Source of the DNA: Camillea tinctor
Lineage: Eukaryota > Ascomycota > Sordariomycetes > Xylariales > Xylariaceae
NCBI GenBank assembly: GCA_022578605.1
Contig: MU394055.1
Span: 562,902 to 626,901, forward strand
Length of the DNA stretch: 64,000 bases
Direction of reading: 5' to 3'
A program made the translations under genes and the position numbers. This document shows, in pieces, positions 23,401-34,996 of this stretch. Numbering within the stretch: the first letter of the stretch is position 1; the number at the start of each line of letters is the position of its first letter. The notes under the pieces are model-generated. The model was not told where the DNA came from and searched no databases. It saw only the letters and a program-made list of their open reading frames with translations.

Positions 23401-26400
23401 ATTGAATCCAAAACAAATTTGCTACAAAACCCCATTTCAGCCATCTGTGTGCCTTTCCCTAGACACTCCTGACCTATTGCCCCTCGAGAACCTCTTTTAA
23501 TCACGGAACGCCTGATATGGGATTAGGGCTAGCATCTATATGCCTTTGCCGTTTCACTAGGCACTTACGTTCGCTGAAAGAACAAAATCAACTACGAAGA
23601 GTCACCAACACTATGACACAGCAACTTAGAGCACGAGGTTTTATGGGCTACACTCTATTCCGAGAATACTAGAGGAGTCTTCGACCATATAGTAGAACTT
23701 TAATAAAAACGAATACCACTAAAGATGATTCTTTGAAGTCATTACCATAGGCGTTAGAAAAACTGAAAGAAAAGGGCTGTGCTCTGTGGTCCAATATCGT
23801 AGAGACTATAGTTGGCGATGATGATTTCAAAGTACCATATATCTCAATAGTATTTGTGATACGCGCTTTTTCGAGTTTATGAATTATTCTTTCCTTCTTT
23901 TCAAAGATGCTAGCATGTTATATAATTCATGATCGCAGCAACTGATCTTATCATATCAAACTAATAATATTCAACTACCTTGCCTCCTCTCCCCCTTTTT
24001 CTCCACACCCCATACATGTGCCTAGAGTAATATAGAATCATATGGGCTTACTTAAAACCAATATATAAAGCTTCCGAAACGAAGTTCTACAACTACAAAA
24101 TAATCCTAAGAGTGCTTAGTGTTAGACAAGAGCTCTAGATAACATTCATTCGTTGTTGCGCGAGGAACTAAGCTACCTGAGTGACCACATAATACAGCAT
24201 GATCTGTATACGCATACATAGTTTCTTGTTTTGTTTTATAGCCTAGACTCAGCTCCTTTCGCCTGTCATGTGGATATTGCATGTATCTCGATGGCGTAAC
24301 GACTGTGGTTGTTGAGTGGAGTATCCATAAAATCGATGACGACGTGTAAGTGCTCCAGGAGCACCATATTCTAAGAGACGAAACCCCGGGAAAACACGAA
24401 TAATTTAACTGATAGGAACTATCTATCTTAGTCTCCCAACGCGTACGACTTAATTTATAGACTGTTCATGAGTGAGAAGATACATGTTCAATTTGGGAGG
24501 CTTTGATTTATCAGCCAGACCAAATGAATCGCAAGAAAGGTCTAAAAGGGGGCGCCACGTGTTTTCAAGCTGGCACTAACAAGACAAGGTTCGAACCCGA
24601 ACCTACGGATCAATATATATCTCCACGTTCGCCACCTATTTTAATTCTAATAGCTGATTCTCCTCAAACTAGTCCTCAAAATGCGAGATTAAGGGAGAAA
24701 TCAGCCGCAAACGTGGCGACCGGCGCGTTCAGGAGCACTAGAGAGGCCATCAGCCGGCATATAATCTCCCTAACCAGCCCTAAGATGATATGTCATATTC
24801 GATCGTCTGGCATAAGATATACGGCCTCGTTATCGGAAGGAGGCCTGCCAAGTTGCTTTTTTGCCTCAGGTAGCGTGAATACACATATAACATATACAAC
24901 GCTTCAAGTAATTTCTCGAACCCACCTCTCATATCCCTTATACAACATGCTACTCACATACTACTCCTCGCCTGCCCAACAGTACAAGAACCAACACGAT
25001 ACGCCAACAAATCCAAGTTATCAAGTCCGTTAGTCCAAAACTCGGCAGCGTCGTCTTCCTCTGTTGTTGGATAGTCACAGCATAAAATATAGTCTGGGTT
25101 CGACTCGTTATGAATCTTTCCCTTCGCCCCCCCCGATATATATTACGTTATGCCCACGTGTTTATTAGGCGAGATTTCCCCCATCCCACGACCTTTTGTT
25201 CTCACGTGCACACTTACCTGATTTGTAAACTACCTTGCTACCCACTCTTTCCGCCTCCTGGTCGTGAAGCTAGCAACCTCTCCCCTCCCTCTCTGCCGTG
25301 CCGGGACAGGGCCGGGCTTACTCAACAGAGAGAGAGGCGAAAAAGCGTCCCGGCCCGAAGGGAAAGGGAAGGGTGGGGAGAAAGAGAGGGGCAAGGGCTA
25401 GGTTTAACGCATATGTAGGTATAATTCATGTGCCGAGGGAAGAAAAAGCCACCCTACCTACCTACATATCCACTTGGGTAACTTGCCCTTTTACACATGA
25501 TAGCAAAGCTAATAGATAGGGATTAGTTAAGTACAGTTCACCATGTGTACGTAGATGTAGACATCTTTACTACCGCCATCGTGTGTATAGAAAATTGATG
25601 TGGACTAGAGATGATATACGGTTTTGATCTAGGTGCCATGGTGGGGCATCTTGGTCGAGGCTTTGTTTCGAATAGAATAGGACCATAGGTCAACTGCATA
25701 TAATATGTTCGGTTAGGAGTGTATGGGTCTGACCGGTGATGAGCTGCCTGGACGTTAGGAGACGATGGGGTCTGCATTTTATATACTACCTAGGTATGAG
25801 ATCCATCTGATATCTTAAACCAGATCTCATAGGTACCTATCCTTGATATTGAGCTCATATGCTGTGCCTGGTTGCTGGGTGTTGATGGTGGATCGTGAAA
25901 TACTCTGAATAGCAACACCGCCCAGTAGCATATCGTGTAGATGAAATATAAGGGGTAGCAGATTGTCTAGAGTGCCCGTGTCTAAACGTAAGTAATTCGC
26001 CAGTGGGAACAACCCTGATAGGCCATCGTACGGTTTGTAGGCTGGAGATGGGAGATAGGAAATATCTTCAACCGCTTATTTATGCATGTGGGCCGGTTTC
26101 TCATTTGTCTAGACCGACTCGTTGGCCGCTACACTAATCATTGCGGCCTCGTTGATCAAACATCGTATTAAAAAAGTACCAAGATATACCTAATCTCAGT
26201 GCAAGAATGTTCCCCGCAGAAGGATGTGGATATTTCCCCAGGACGCGTACGTATAACCTCAGATCGGAATTGTTACCCTAACTGCCTAGGTATACTGGTG
26301 GCTTATGGGCACAGCAACGGTAGCATGTAACCTAAGTATGTAGGTATGTATGGAATAGTAACGACAAGGCTGAGAAATCTTATGACTACAAAGGCAAAGC

Positions 26401-26691
26401 TTTATAGTTACGAAAAAGCAAAAAAAAGATAATGTCGGGGTTACAATATAGATAACGCTATTGCGTTTATACCTACTCGGCTGAATGATTAGTATAAAAA
26501 GGGGGAGGGGAAAACGAGTGGTGGGAGCTTAAAGCCCCACACTATTGCATGGTTGACGACATGCGGCCATGATCCTCGGCCTGCCTTGGTGATATATCAA
26601 TCAATCATTGTACACCTACGGGGGTTTTAAGGGAAAACTGGATACGCAACAAACCCCGACTTCAAGGAAGAAGGGAAAAGCTACCCATACG
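20500..26691. other. gene-poor, moderately AT-rich region
   Basis: It is moderately AT-rich, with stops in every frame over most of 20.5-24.5 kb, and none of the sharp edges or base context of the island at 46-55 kb. It looks like old decayed sequence, but I found no terminal repeats to name an element. The last few hundred bases are the promoter of the dehalogenase-like gene. The frame at 24503-25033 has no ATG start and no motif. Confidence 0.4.
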
Positions 26692-27516
26692 ATGTCGTCC
26701 CAAATCCCGGAACCCCTCAAGGACATCAAAGCCCTGACATTTGATGTGTTCGGCACTGTCGTCGACTGGCGCTCTACCGTGCACGGGCAGCTCATTAGCA
26801 GAGCCCGGGCAAAGATCGGGTCGCCTAGCTTCGGAAGCCTCCCCGACGCGCTAAAGAGCCGGCTCAGAGCCGCCACGGACGACGATTGGGCTAGATTTGC
26901 CCAGGAATGGCGAGATAGCTACATGGTCTTCACCAGGTCTTTCGTGCCTGGGGAGTCCAAGTGGAAAGACATAGACACGCACCATTACGATAGTCTCATC
27001 GAGCTACTACATAAATGGGAGCTCACTGGGGTCTTCACTGAAGACGAGATCCTCTCGCTTAGTCTTGTGTGGCATCACCTGAAGCCATGGGACGACTCGT
27101 CGGCCGGGATCCGGAGCCTTGGGGCGCGCTTTGCCACGGCCACACTTTCGAATGGAAATCCGTCCTTGCTACACGATCTCAATGAACATGGCAGTCTTGG
27201 GTTTCAACGGATCATGTCTACCGCGGAGTTCGGTGCATATAAACCTCATCCAAGCACATACTTAGGGGCTGTCAAGGCACTCGATTGTCGGTCCGAGCAA
27301 GTGGCTATGGTCGCCGCGCATCTTGGGGATCTCCAGGCTGCGAGATCGCACGGACTAAGGACAATTTACGTGGAGCGACCCCAGGAAGAAGCGTGGGGGT
27401 GCGATGAAGACCGTTTTAAGGACGCTCGAGGCTGGGTAGATCTGTGGATTGGTGAAAAGGAACCTGGCTTTATCGAAGTGGCAAGACGACTCGGTATACC
27501 GAAGAGCCGGGATTGA
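26692..27516 (+). CDS. HAD-superfamily hydrolase, L-2-haloacid dehalogenase type II-like
   Basis: A single exon of 274 residues beginning at the ATG at 26692 (MSSQIPEPLKD); the frame runs further upstream without a good start. The HAD core is complete: motif I LTFDVFGTVVDWR with the nucleophile D18, motif II TLSNGNPSLL, motif III lysine in GAYKPHPSTY, and motif IV AAHLGDLQAARSHGLRTIYVERP supplying the acidic residue. The order, spacing and length fit the type II haloacid dehalogenase family, which displaces halide from 2-haloacids through an aspartyl ester. Many fungal members are uncharacterised and may be phosphatases or act on other substrates, so the substrate is not assigned. The typical motif I reads DAYGT; here it is DVFGT. 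A fold-back transposable element starts 115 bp after the stop codon. Confidence 0.88.
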   Translation: MSSQIPEPLKDIKALTFDVFGTVVDWRSTVHGQLISRARAKIGSPSFGSLPDALKSRLRAATDDDWARFAQEWRDSYMVFTRSFVPGESKWKDIDTHHYDSLIELLHKWELTGVFTEDEILSLSLVWHHLKPWDDSSAGIRSLGARFATATLSNGNPSLLHDLNEHGSLGFQRIMSTAEFGAYKPHPSTYLGAVKALDCRSEQVAMVAAHLGDLQAARSHGLRTIYVERPQEEAWGCDEDRFKDARGWVDLWIGEKEPGFIEVARRLGIPKSRD

Positions 27517-27631
27517 ATATGTTGTATTAGTATTAACTTAACTTAAGTCACTCATTTCTGCTGATAGCTAATGGATTCGAATATTCATGTACTTGTTGTT
27601 TTTCTATTCCTTTATTAAGATCATGGTCATA

Positions 27632-27700
27632 CCATATATCACCACCATCCGAACCACCCCACATGGCGAACACGCAAAACCCCCCTAAACTCACCAACTT
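27632..27700 (+). repeat. outer inverted terminal repeat, left copy
   Basis: It begins CCATATATCACCACC and contains GGCGAACACGC. It matches the right copy at 65 of 69 bases. The four differences are an AT/GC pair near the tip and two C/T changes. Confidence 0.9.
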
Positions 27701-28155
27701 TTAAGTTAAATAGTTTAATCATTTTAAAAGCTATAAATTTAAATTTAAATAATTTATAAAGTTAATTTTTAAAAGTTATTAATAATAACTTTTTATTATA
27801 TATATTATATATAAATATATTATATATAAATATATTACGTAATATATTAATAAAGTTATTATAAAAATTTTATAAAAACACATATAAAATAACGATTTTA
27901 AATTTACGTTATTTACTTAAATTAAAGCTATTTAACTCGTTTTTAAAATTTATAAAATATTTTATATTTAAATATATTTAAAATTTAAAACCGCTTATTT
28001 TTACCATTTTTCTTTATTTTATAAATTGATATTTTATTTTCCCTATATTAAAACAAACCCACTTGATGCAATCACTGTATATTAGGGGGTGCATAGCACC
28101 CCACATAGATAAGATAAGGACTAGTACTAGCACTAGTAGATAAGATAAGAAGATA

Positions 28156-28196
28156 GCAACATTTAATGTGCAGCGCAGCTGCACATTCAATGTTGC
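28156..28196. repeat. 41-nt near-perfect hairpin at the centre of the fold-back element
   Basis: GCAACATT and AATGTGCAGC pair with GCTGCACATT and AATGTTGC around a 3-nt loop, giving 19 paired positions with one T/C mismatch. A second perfect hairpin, GGGGTGC-ATA-GCACCCC, lies about 70 bp to the left near 28087-28103. These are the only G/C-rich parts of the element. Confidence 0.9.
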
Positions 28197-28602
28197 ACCT
28201 TGTCATCTTTCTACATACTCATAATACTACCCTATACTGCCACATTTTGCATTACCACTTTTATTTATTTTATATAGTAAAAATATAAGTTAAATTTATA
28301 AAATAAAGAAAAATGGTAAAAATAAGCGGTTTTAAATTTTAAATATATTTAAATATAAAATATTTTATAAATTTTAAAAACGAGTTAAATAGCTTTAATT
28401 TAAGTAAATAACGTAAATTTAAAATCGTTATTTTATATGTGTTTTTATAAAATTTTTATAATAACTTTATTAATATATTACGTAATTAATAAATTTTATA
28501 ATATTAATTATATATATAAATAATAAACTTTTTATTTAGAATTTCATAAAATAAAAGGTTTTATAATTATAACTCTTAAAATGAACTGGTTATTTTATTT
28601 TA

Positions 28603-28671
28603 AAGTTAGTGAGTTTAAGGGGGTTTTGCGTGTTCGCCATGTGGGGTGGTTCGGATGGTGGTGATGCATGG
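28603..28671 (-). repeat. outer inverted terminal repeat, right copy
   Basis: Reverse complement of the left terminal repeat, read from 28671 leftward, beginning CCATGCATCACCACC. Confidence 0.9.
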
Positions 28672-28673
28672 TA

Positions 28674-31600
28674 GACGGGATCTTAACTACTAGGTTGTCT
28701 ATCCACAGATGTTTCTTGAAGGTGGATTCACCTCACCGAGGATAAGCGAGACTTGGTAAGCTACTCGGGTTGCCCCACGCAGCCAGCCGCTGTTGACTAC
28801 CATCGGAGTTATGATCGTACGGAGGTGCTAGATTTATTCATGAACTAGCGGTGATGTTCAAGGTGATGTGTGAAATTGTGTATAGTTAATGCCGGGGGCC
28901 ACGTGCAGCGCGGCTGGGCTGCTGGGGTAGGATCTCACATTCTACATGTGTAGTGCAAATCCGGTATAGTAACTAACCCCTATGTGGCGGGAGTATTGCG
29001 TAGAGAAAAAAGTGAGTGGCGCCAAGGTATGAAATTATGGGTTTTTTTTGCTTTTTTTTTTTTTCGGGAGAGGAAAATGATAGAACAGGATCGAGTCTCC
29101 CTGGATTACGTATCTATGGCCGGGGTGACTACGCAGATATCGTTCCGTCACCGACCAGTGTCGCTCTGATCAAACCTTGCTCTTGAATAACTGTGTGATA
29201 ACTGCTGGTTGATAGAAATACTAAGAGCTATTGGATGTCTTTGGAAACCCCTTTGAAATGCAAGGGTCGGATGGAATATAGGTTACTATTGTCTTGAGAC
29301 CCAAGCTGGAGTATGATTCTGTTTGAAATTGACGCTATACTCCCCCCTAGCTGCTTGGTGAGCTAGGGGATGCAAGGTGAAGCGGAAAAAGAAGCGTCCG
29401 AAGCCATACAGATTCATCAGATATTTGATCTTGTTGAGTGGGAGGTTTGTTGCGACTTGTCACGTCACCGCGTTCACGTAGGCAAGGTTATAAGATAGAT
29501 GCATATGGGCGTCAGCGGGCTAGCGTCCGGCATGTGGACGCGGCTGCCACTAAAAATTCTGTGGTTGTGGGAATCGATCCCATTTGTCAAGAGATGCTCG
29601 TAAAGATTTGAGGCCACACCCCTTTGGCTCAGTCCGCCATGCCGGCACAGCATGTTAAGCGCTGCCGTAGTACGGATGCGGAAGACGCAGGCCCGGTCAC
29701 AGCGCATACCCGCTAAATACTTGAGAGGCGGTATTGTTGTTGTTGGGGCAGAGGCATATGTTCCGTGGTTACTATATCTAGACGATGATGGGGGAGGGGG
29801 GATGATCCATGACCGTCAAGCATGCGAGCTACAGTGAGTGGATTCGAGTATACAAATGTCCACGCTGGTGGGTGGTTACCTAGGTATTCCAGGTATATGT
29901 GGCGAGTTGTTGTTTTTCCGGGTGAAATAGGTAGTTAGTAATGAATCAATACGCTTCGTTCTTTTTTTCTTTTTCTTCTCCCTTCTGCTTTTATGACCTG
30001 GATTCAGTTCATTAGCAGATGTGAAATCTGAGATATCGACCGGTTAACCATGGCTAACCATATACTCAGATGAGGCGCATGTGTAAGTCTTCGGTAACTT
30101 TACCTGACATACATTAGCATGGGACCTGTTTCCGTAGATCCGCATCTAGTGACGGAGCTGGGAGATGGTGACAGGTCATCGGATATTCCTCGAATCCAAC
30201 CCGCCAACGTTCCCAGCGCGTTGGAATAACCTGCCAGCCAACCAGCCAACCACTCAACCACTTGCTGGCAGTCAACCAACCAACCAACCTTCGGAACGGG
30301 CAAACCGCGCTGGGGAATGTGATGGGATGCACCGCGGGACCCTATCGTCCCCGCTTAGATGCTAGACATATCTGCAGGTATCGCAGGCCAATGTCGAAAA
30401 CGACGTGCTGTAGCAACCCGGTCTGGACATCGGATCTGTTTCTAGTTGGCCGCCCGTCCGTTCTGGGGCCGCTGCATAAAGGCAGACGAAGGTGTCGGAC
30501 AAGAGTCCGGCTGCGGTAACAAGCCCGTCATTTATCTTGTCTTTTTGTTCTGTTACCAAACATGTGTATTCCGTATTCCCCATACACAGCATGAATATTC
30601 CAACAAGACGATCGACCCATATGCTATGACATCCATTCTCAAGAGGGTAAAAATGATAGGAGAGTGTAGGAGTGGTTAGGGGAAAGGTAAGGAAGTAGTA
30701 GATAACAGGGAGGGAAGAGTGGGTTATAGTATAGTGAGGTTCATGCACCATGCATTCAGATGGAGATGATGGGGGATGATTGGGGTATGAAGATGGGTAT
30801 GAGATAGTGATGAAGCTGTTAGGGATTTTTGTGATCTGATAATTTCTTGAAAGCTGGGGAAGATCAGAAAGGAACCTGGATTTGAAGAGAAAAATAAATA
30901 AGTAAATAAATAAGTATGATTGAGGTACCTAAGTAGCATGTATAATAATTTCACTACCTAGGTACTACGTTAATAAAGTTACAGAGTTTAAAAGACGGAA
31001 CTGGGGAAAGCCTGGCAATGCCGAGTACTATGTAGGTACAGTACCTTACTGTCAATGCGAAATCCAAGAGCAGGAGGACATAGCACTTAGGTACTGTGTG
31101 CCATGTACATACGCTGCTGAGCTGCTTCTGTTACTTACTGTTGCTTGCTGCCTTATAGGCCCTGTAGGGCGTTCTAGGCTCTGTACAAGTTCCAAGCTAA
31201 TCAACCCCAAATCCCCCAATTGGGAAATGATCTAACAACACTGAACCTCTGATCCAACTCTTGCATCTCCGGCTACATATCAAATATACAATATGTACCT
31301 GCCTAATTACCTGACCTAAGTAGGTACCTAGGTTAAGTGAAGGTACTAAATCTTCAACGGTAATGAGCATTAAAGAAATGTATGCATGTATTGTACTTTT
31401 AGGTACCTTGCATTTTAGACTTGATACTTGATATATGTAGGTCATACATAATTTATATTGATATGTAAGCTAGGTAGGTATGTATGTATGTATATATACA
31501 GTTTTTCATATAAGTGCAATTCAATTGAATTTATTTATTCTTTTTACTTTTTACTTTTATTTTTTAGAAAAATATCATACCTGCATATAGTCTTTATTAT

Positions 31601-32892
31601 TCCACTTTGCAATGCAATATTTAAAGGGAAAAATAATTAGTACCTAGGAAAAAGAAGAGGGGGGTTAAAAGATAAATACCTAAGATAACATTATTTTCTT
31701 TTCTTTTGTTTAATTTTAACATCCACCCCCCTTCTCTCTCGCTCTCCATAACCCCCCGTTCCCCTCTTCCCTTTCTAAACCCCCCCTTCCCCGTCTCGCC
31801 GAGATCCAACGAGATCCCATAGTTTCAACCCTAATCAGCTAATTCAACCGAAGCTTCGCCTTTCTTTCTTTTCTACCTACACTACACTTACACTACAACT
31901 ACACTACTATCTCCTCTATCTTACATACCTTCATTCTACCGATATTGGTTGATATCTTGCTCTTTGTATTGACTAACTATATATATATGTACATTTGTTT
32001 TTTATTCCCCCTTTTTTATTATTACTTACTTCTGAATTCTGGCTTACCATTGGTTCTTCTCTTCATTTTCTCATCTCTCTCTCTACTATCTCTGCTATCT
32101 CTCCCCTTTGTATCGTTGTTAATGCCGACAGTGCCGACTTGGAGATTACGCTATTCTGTATCGACTGTTGGTACTGTGTTGGGGCTTGGCGAGAATTCAA
32201 CTTCCTCCGGATGTCCTATCCAAACTCCACCTATCCCTACATAACCTTTCCTATCTATCAGCCTATTCGTCTATTGACTAAACGCTGATAATCGATAATC
32301 ACCTCTTTTATTATTTTATTGCATCGGCGAAACGCAATTCCTTTTGACTGCTTCTGCTGACTGCTTCCACGGTTACATACCAAGAACTGCAACCTTGTCT
32401 TTTTTCTCTTTTTCTTTTCTTTTTTGATTTGTGTGTGGATTTACAAGCTGTCTTTTCAACTCACCCCCTGCATTATCAAATTCCCTTCTTTTATATGTTT
32501 AAATACGTACAGTGAGAAAAAAAAAAGAATAGGGGATCGAAACAAGGAGGAAAGAGGGTGCATAGGAAGAAGAAGGGGTTAAAGAAAGAAGAGAGAGAAA
32601 AAAAGTAAAGAATAATATCATTTCTGAAGAAATAAATAAAAAAACTCCTTCCTTCGGCCTTCCATCTCCGCCACGCATTTTATCCCAGCACCTAAACATA
32701 CCCAAACACCCAAACATCCCAAACTCGTCATCCTAGGCTCCCAGGTCCAGGTTCATGTTCCGGACCAAGGTCCTAGTCAGCTAGTCCCTGTTCCCAGTCC
32801 AGTTTAAGTCTTTTTTTTTTTTTTTTACACCTTTTTTTTTCTTTCGCTACACTGCATTATACATTACAACTACACTACATACATACATACAG
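28674..32892. other. intergenic region between fold-back element and Ras2 leader
   Basis: No protein gene is supported. It contains a degenerate tRNA-like stretch (listed separately), a CCAAC tandem-like tract at 30226-30290, and, from about 31850 onward, the pyrimidine-rich sequence typical of the promoter and leader of the downstream Ras gene. Confidence 0.45.
29560..29646 (-). pseudogene. degenerate tRNA-Leu(CAA)-like sequence
   Basis: On the minus strand an 87-nt stretch starts with an A-box-like TGGCGGACTGAG, has CCTCAAAT where a Leu-CAA anticodon loop would fall, and ends with GGGATCGATTCCCACAACC, a near-consensus B box and T-arm followed by an acceptor-like CAACCACA and a T-run. The 5' acceptor strand does not pair with the 3' strand and the anticodon stem is broken. 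I read it as a decayed tRNA or tRNA-derived relic, not a working gene. Confidence 0.3.
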
Positions 32893-32895
32893 ATG

Positions 32896-34074
32896 CTAGG
32901 TACTTACTCTACATACTTTATTCTTTTCCCTCTGCCGCTATCCTTGTGGTTAAAGCTACTACTTTAGTGTACTAAAGCAGTCACCGACTCCTAAACCTAT
33001 CTAAATAACCTTTTTACCCTACCTTCTTCACTCACTTGCTCACTCTCTCTTCTCTTTTTATTACTTACTACTACTACTACTTACATACCTACCTACCTCA
33101 TTACATCCTTTTAACATTAGGTAGCGTAACTTACCAACCTTACCAACCTTACCTACCTAAACCTACCTAAACCTTACTTATTTATCTTACCTATCTGTCT
33201 ATCTATCTGGTTATCTACCTTTTTACTTAACGACTTACATTCCTTGCCTTACCTTTTCTTCCTTTTTTTTTTTTTTTTTCATCCCCCCCTTCTTTCTCAT
33301 TTCCCCTCCCTCAACCATATTTTTTTTTTGCGATACGATTCTTAGTTTTAGAGATACCACACGCTACTTATTTATTCTTATTTCTATTTTACCTATCTAA
33401 ACTTTACTATATCACACCATTACTACTTTCAGAACATTACTCTTATATAGATAGACACATACATACGCACGCACCCACGTATATTTTCTCTCGCTCTCTT
33501 TCTCTCTCACCCACACAACACCCATTCTTGATCACTTACATTCAACCACACAAAACCACACACACACACACACACACAACCCATACAACGCTACCACTTT
33601 TTTTTTTTACGCTACGCTACCCTCGAAAAAGCTCAAGGACCCGCCAAAAAACTCATTCTCCACAATACACCACAACAATCGATTTACGCCCCCGTCTCTC
33701 CTCTTCTCCTTCCAATCAATCTTCGTTTCTTCATTGTCAAAGGTACGCTGTGATCATATCTCGGCCAGAGGTCAACACAAGAGAAGAAAAAAAAAGGTTG
33801 CACTATCGATTCTATACCAGCTCTCTCTCTCTTGTTGTGCTGCTGCATCATCCAGCTCTTTTTTCTTTCTTTCTTTTTCTTGTCCCAACAGCCGATCCAG
33901 CTTCTTGCCGCCTGGCTGCCCAGCCCGTCGGCCCCCATTTCGACGCTTTCCCCGACCTTTTCGTCGACGCACCGCACCGCACCGTACCATACCGCACTGA
34001 TCCTGTTGTTTTGTCCACATCGTCAACTCGGATAGGTCGTCTGGTCTATCGCCGACCGTCCCTCTATTTCCAAA
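32896..34074 (+). promoter_or_regulatory. ATG-free pyrimidine-rich leader/promoter of the Ras2 gene
   Basis: From the ATG at 32893 to the Ras start at 34075 there is no ATG on the plus strand over about 1.18 kb. The sequence is dominated by C/T tracts with CTCTCT and poly-T runs. Absence of upstream starts over such a length suggests a long transcribed 5' UTR kept free of upstream start codons. Where transcription begins cannot be read from the sequence. Confidence 0.5.
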
Positions 34075-34996
34075 ATGGCGGGCAAAATGGTGCTGTATAA
34101 GTTGGTGGTGCTTGGAGACTGTGGTGTTGGTAAAACAGCTCTTACTATTCAATTGTGTCTACAACATTTCGTCGAGACTGTACGTGACTCCTTACACCCC
34201 CCCTTTCTAGCTCTGGTTTCCTCCTCTTCATCTTCTCTCGTCTTCTCTATTCCTACATCCTTAGGTCTAGGAGATAATAACAAAAAAAGCCTCTCCCTCT
34301 CCCTCTCCTCCTATTCTCCTCCCCCCTTGCTATTTTCCTATCTAGGGATATGGATAACCGCTAACCTAGCTCCTCCCTTCCTAATAGTATGATCCGACAA
34401 TCGAGGACTCGTACCGAAAGCAAGTCGTCATAGATGGTTCAGCATGTATGCTCGAAGTATTGGACACGGCTGGCCAAGAAGAATACACAGCCTTACGAGA
34501 TCAGTGGATCCGAGATGGTGAAGGGTTCGTATTAGTATACAGTATCTCGTCGCGGTCATCTTTCTCTCGCATCAAGCGGTTCCATCATCAGATCCAACGA
34601 GTCAAGGAGTCGTTCAACGCCTCGCCCACCTTCCCTGGCTCGCCGATATCTCCCAACCCCGTACCTCCGAGCGCCGTACCCATCATGCTCGTCGGCAACA
34701 AGAGCGATCGCGTGACAGAGAGGGAGGTGTCGACCCAGGAAGGGCATGCCCTTGCGCGCGAGTTGGGCTGCGAATTTGTCGAGGCTTCAGCCAAGAACTG
34801 CATAAACGTTGAGAAGGCATTCTACGACGTCGTGAGGATACTGCGCAGGCAACGAGAAGCTGCTGCACGGCCTATGCAGCAAGGCGGTCGTCCGCGTGCC
34901 CAGAACGGAGACACCCACCCACACCGAGATGCCGGCGATGGGCGCAGAAAGAATCGCGCTGGCCGCGGTGGTAACGGGCGCTGCGTCATATTATAA
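34075..34996 (+). CDS. ras2: Ras-family small GTPase, Ras2 type
   Basis: Exons 34075-34179 and 34388-34996 with a 208-bp intron (donor GTACGT, acceptor TAG) encode 237 residues. It is a plasma-membrane GTP switch acting in cAMP and MAPK signalling, hyphal growth and virulence in filamentous fungi. Domains: P-loop GDCGVGKT (14-21), effector loop YDPTIEDSY restored by splicing (from residue 36), DTAGQEEY with the catalytic Gln, NKSD for guanine, EASAKN, a basic hypervariable tail and the CAAX box CVIL. The final Leu favours geranylgeranylation. An insert of about 20 residues ([20 protein letters not shown]) before the NKSD strand is typical of fungal Ras2. Oddity: Cys16 (TGT) occupies the place of human Gly12, usually Gly in Ras. 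The catalytic Gln is intact. A strong start context (AAAATGGCG) supports the ATG used. Confidence 0.96.

Larger units (their letters stand above)
27632..28671. mobile_element. fold-back (long inverted-repeat) non-autonomous element with TA flanks
   Basis: The two ends are inverted copies (27632-27700 and 28603-28671, 65 of 69 bases equal), and both are bordered by TA (27630-27631 and 28672-28673), as expected of a Tc1/mariner-type insertion. Inside, a second pair of inverted arms (27835-28027 and 28293-28485, 193 nt each) matches at every base. The stretches between outer and inner arms (27701-27834 and 28486-28602) have diverged. A 265-nt centre (28028-28292) is less AT-rich and contains strong hairpins. 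No protein frame is present. It could be a MITE or a deletion derivative of a larger element. The TA flanks are short, so the exact ends carry some uncertainty. Confidence 0.8.

Noticed and set aside
24588..24604. B-box-like GGTTCGAACCC
   Set aside because: No A box at the right distance and no foldable acceptor or anticodon stem, so not a tRNA.
24503..25033. 176-codon plus-strand frame
   Set aside because: It begins at a TTG, has no domain marks, and a frame of this length is expected once or so by chance in 64 kb.
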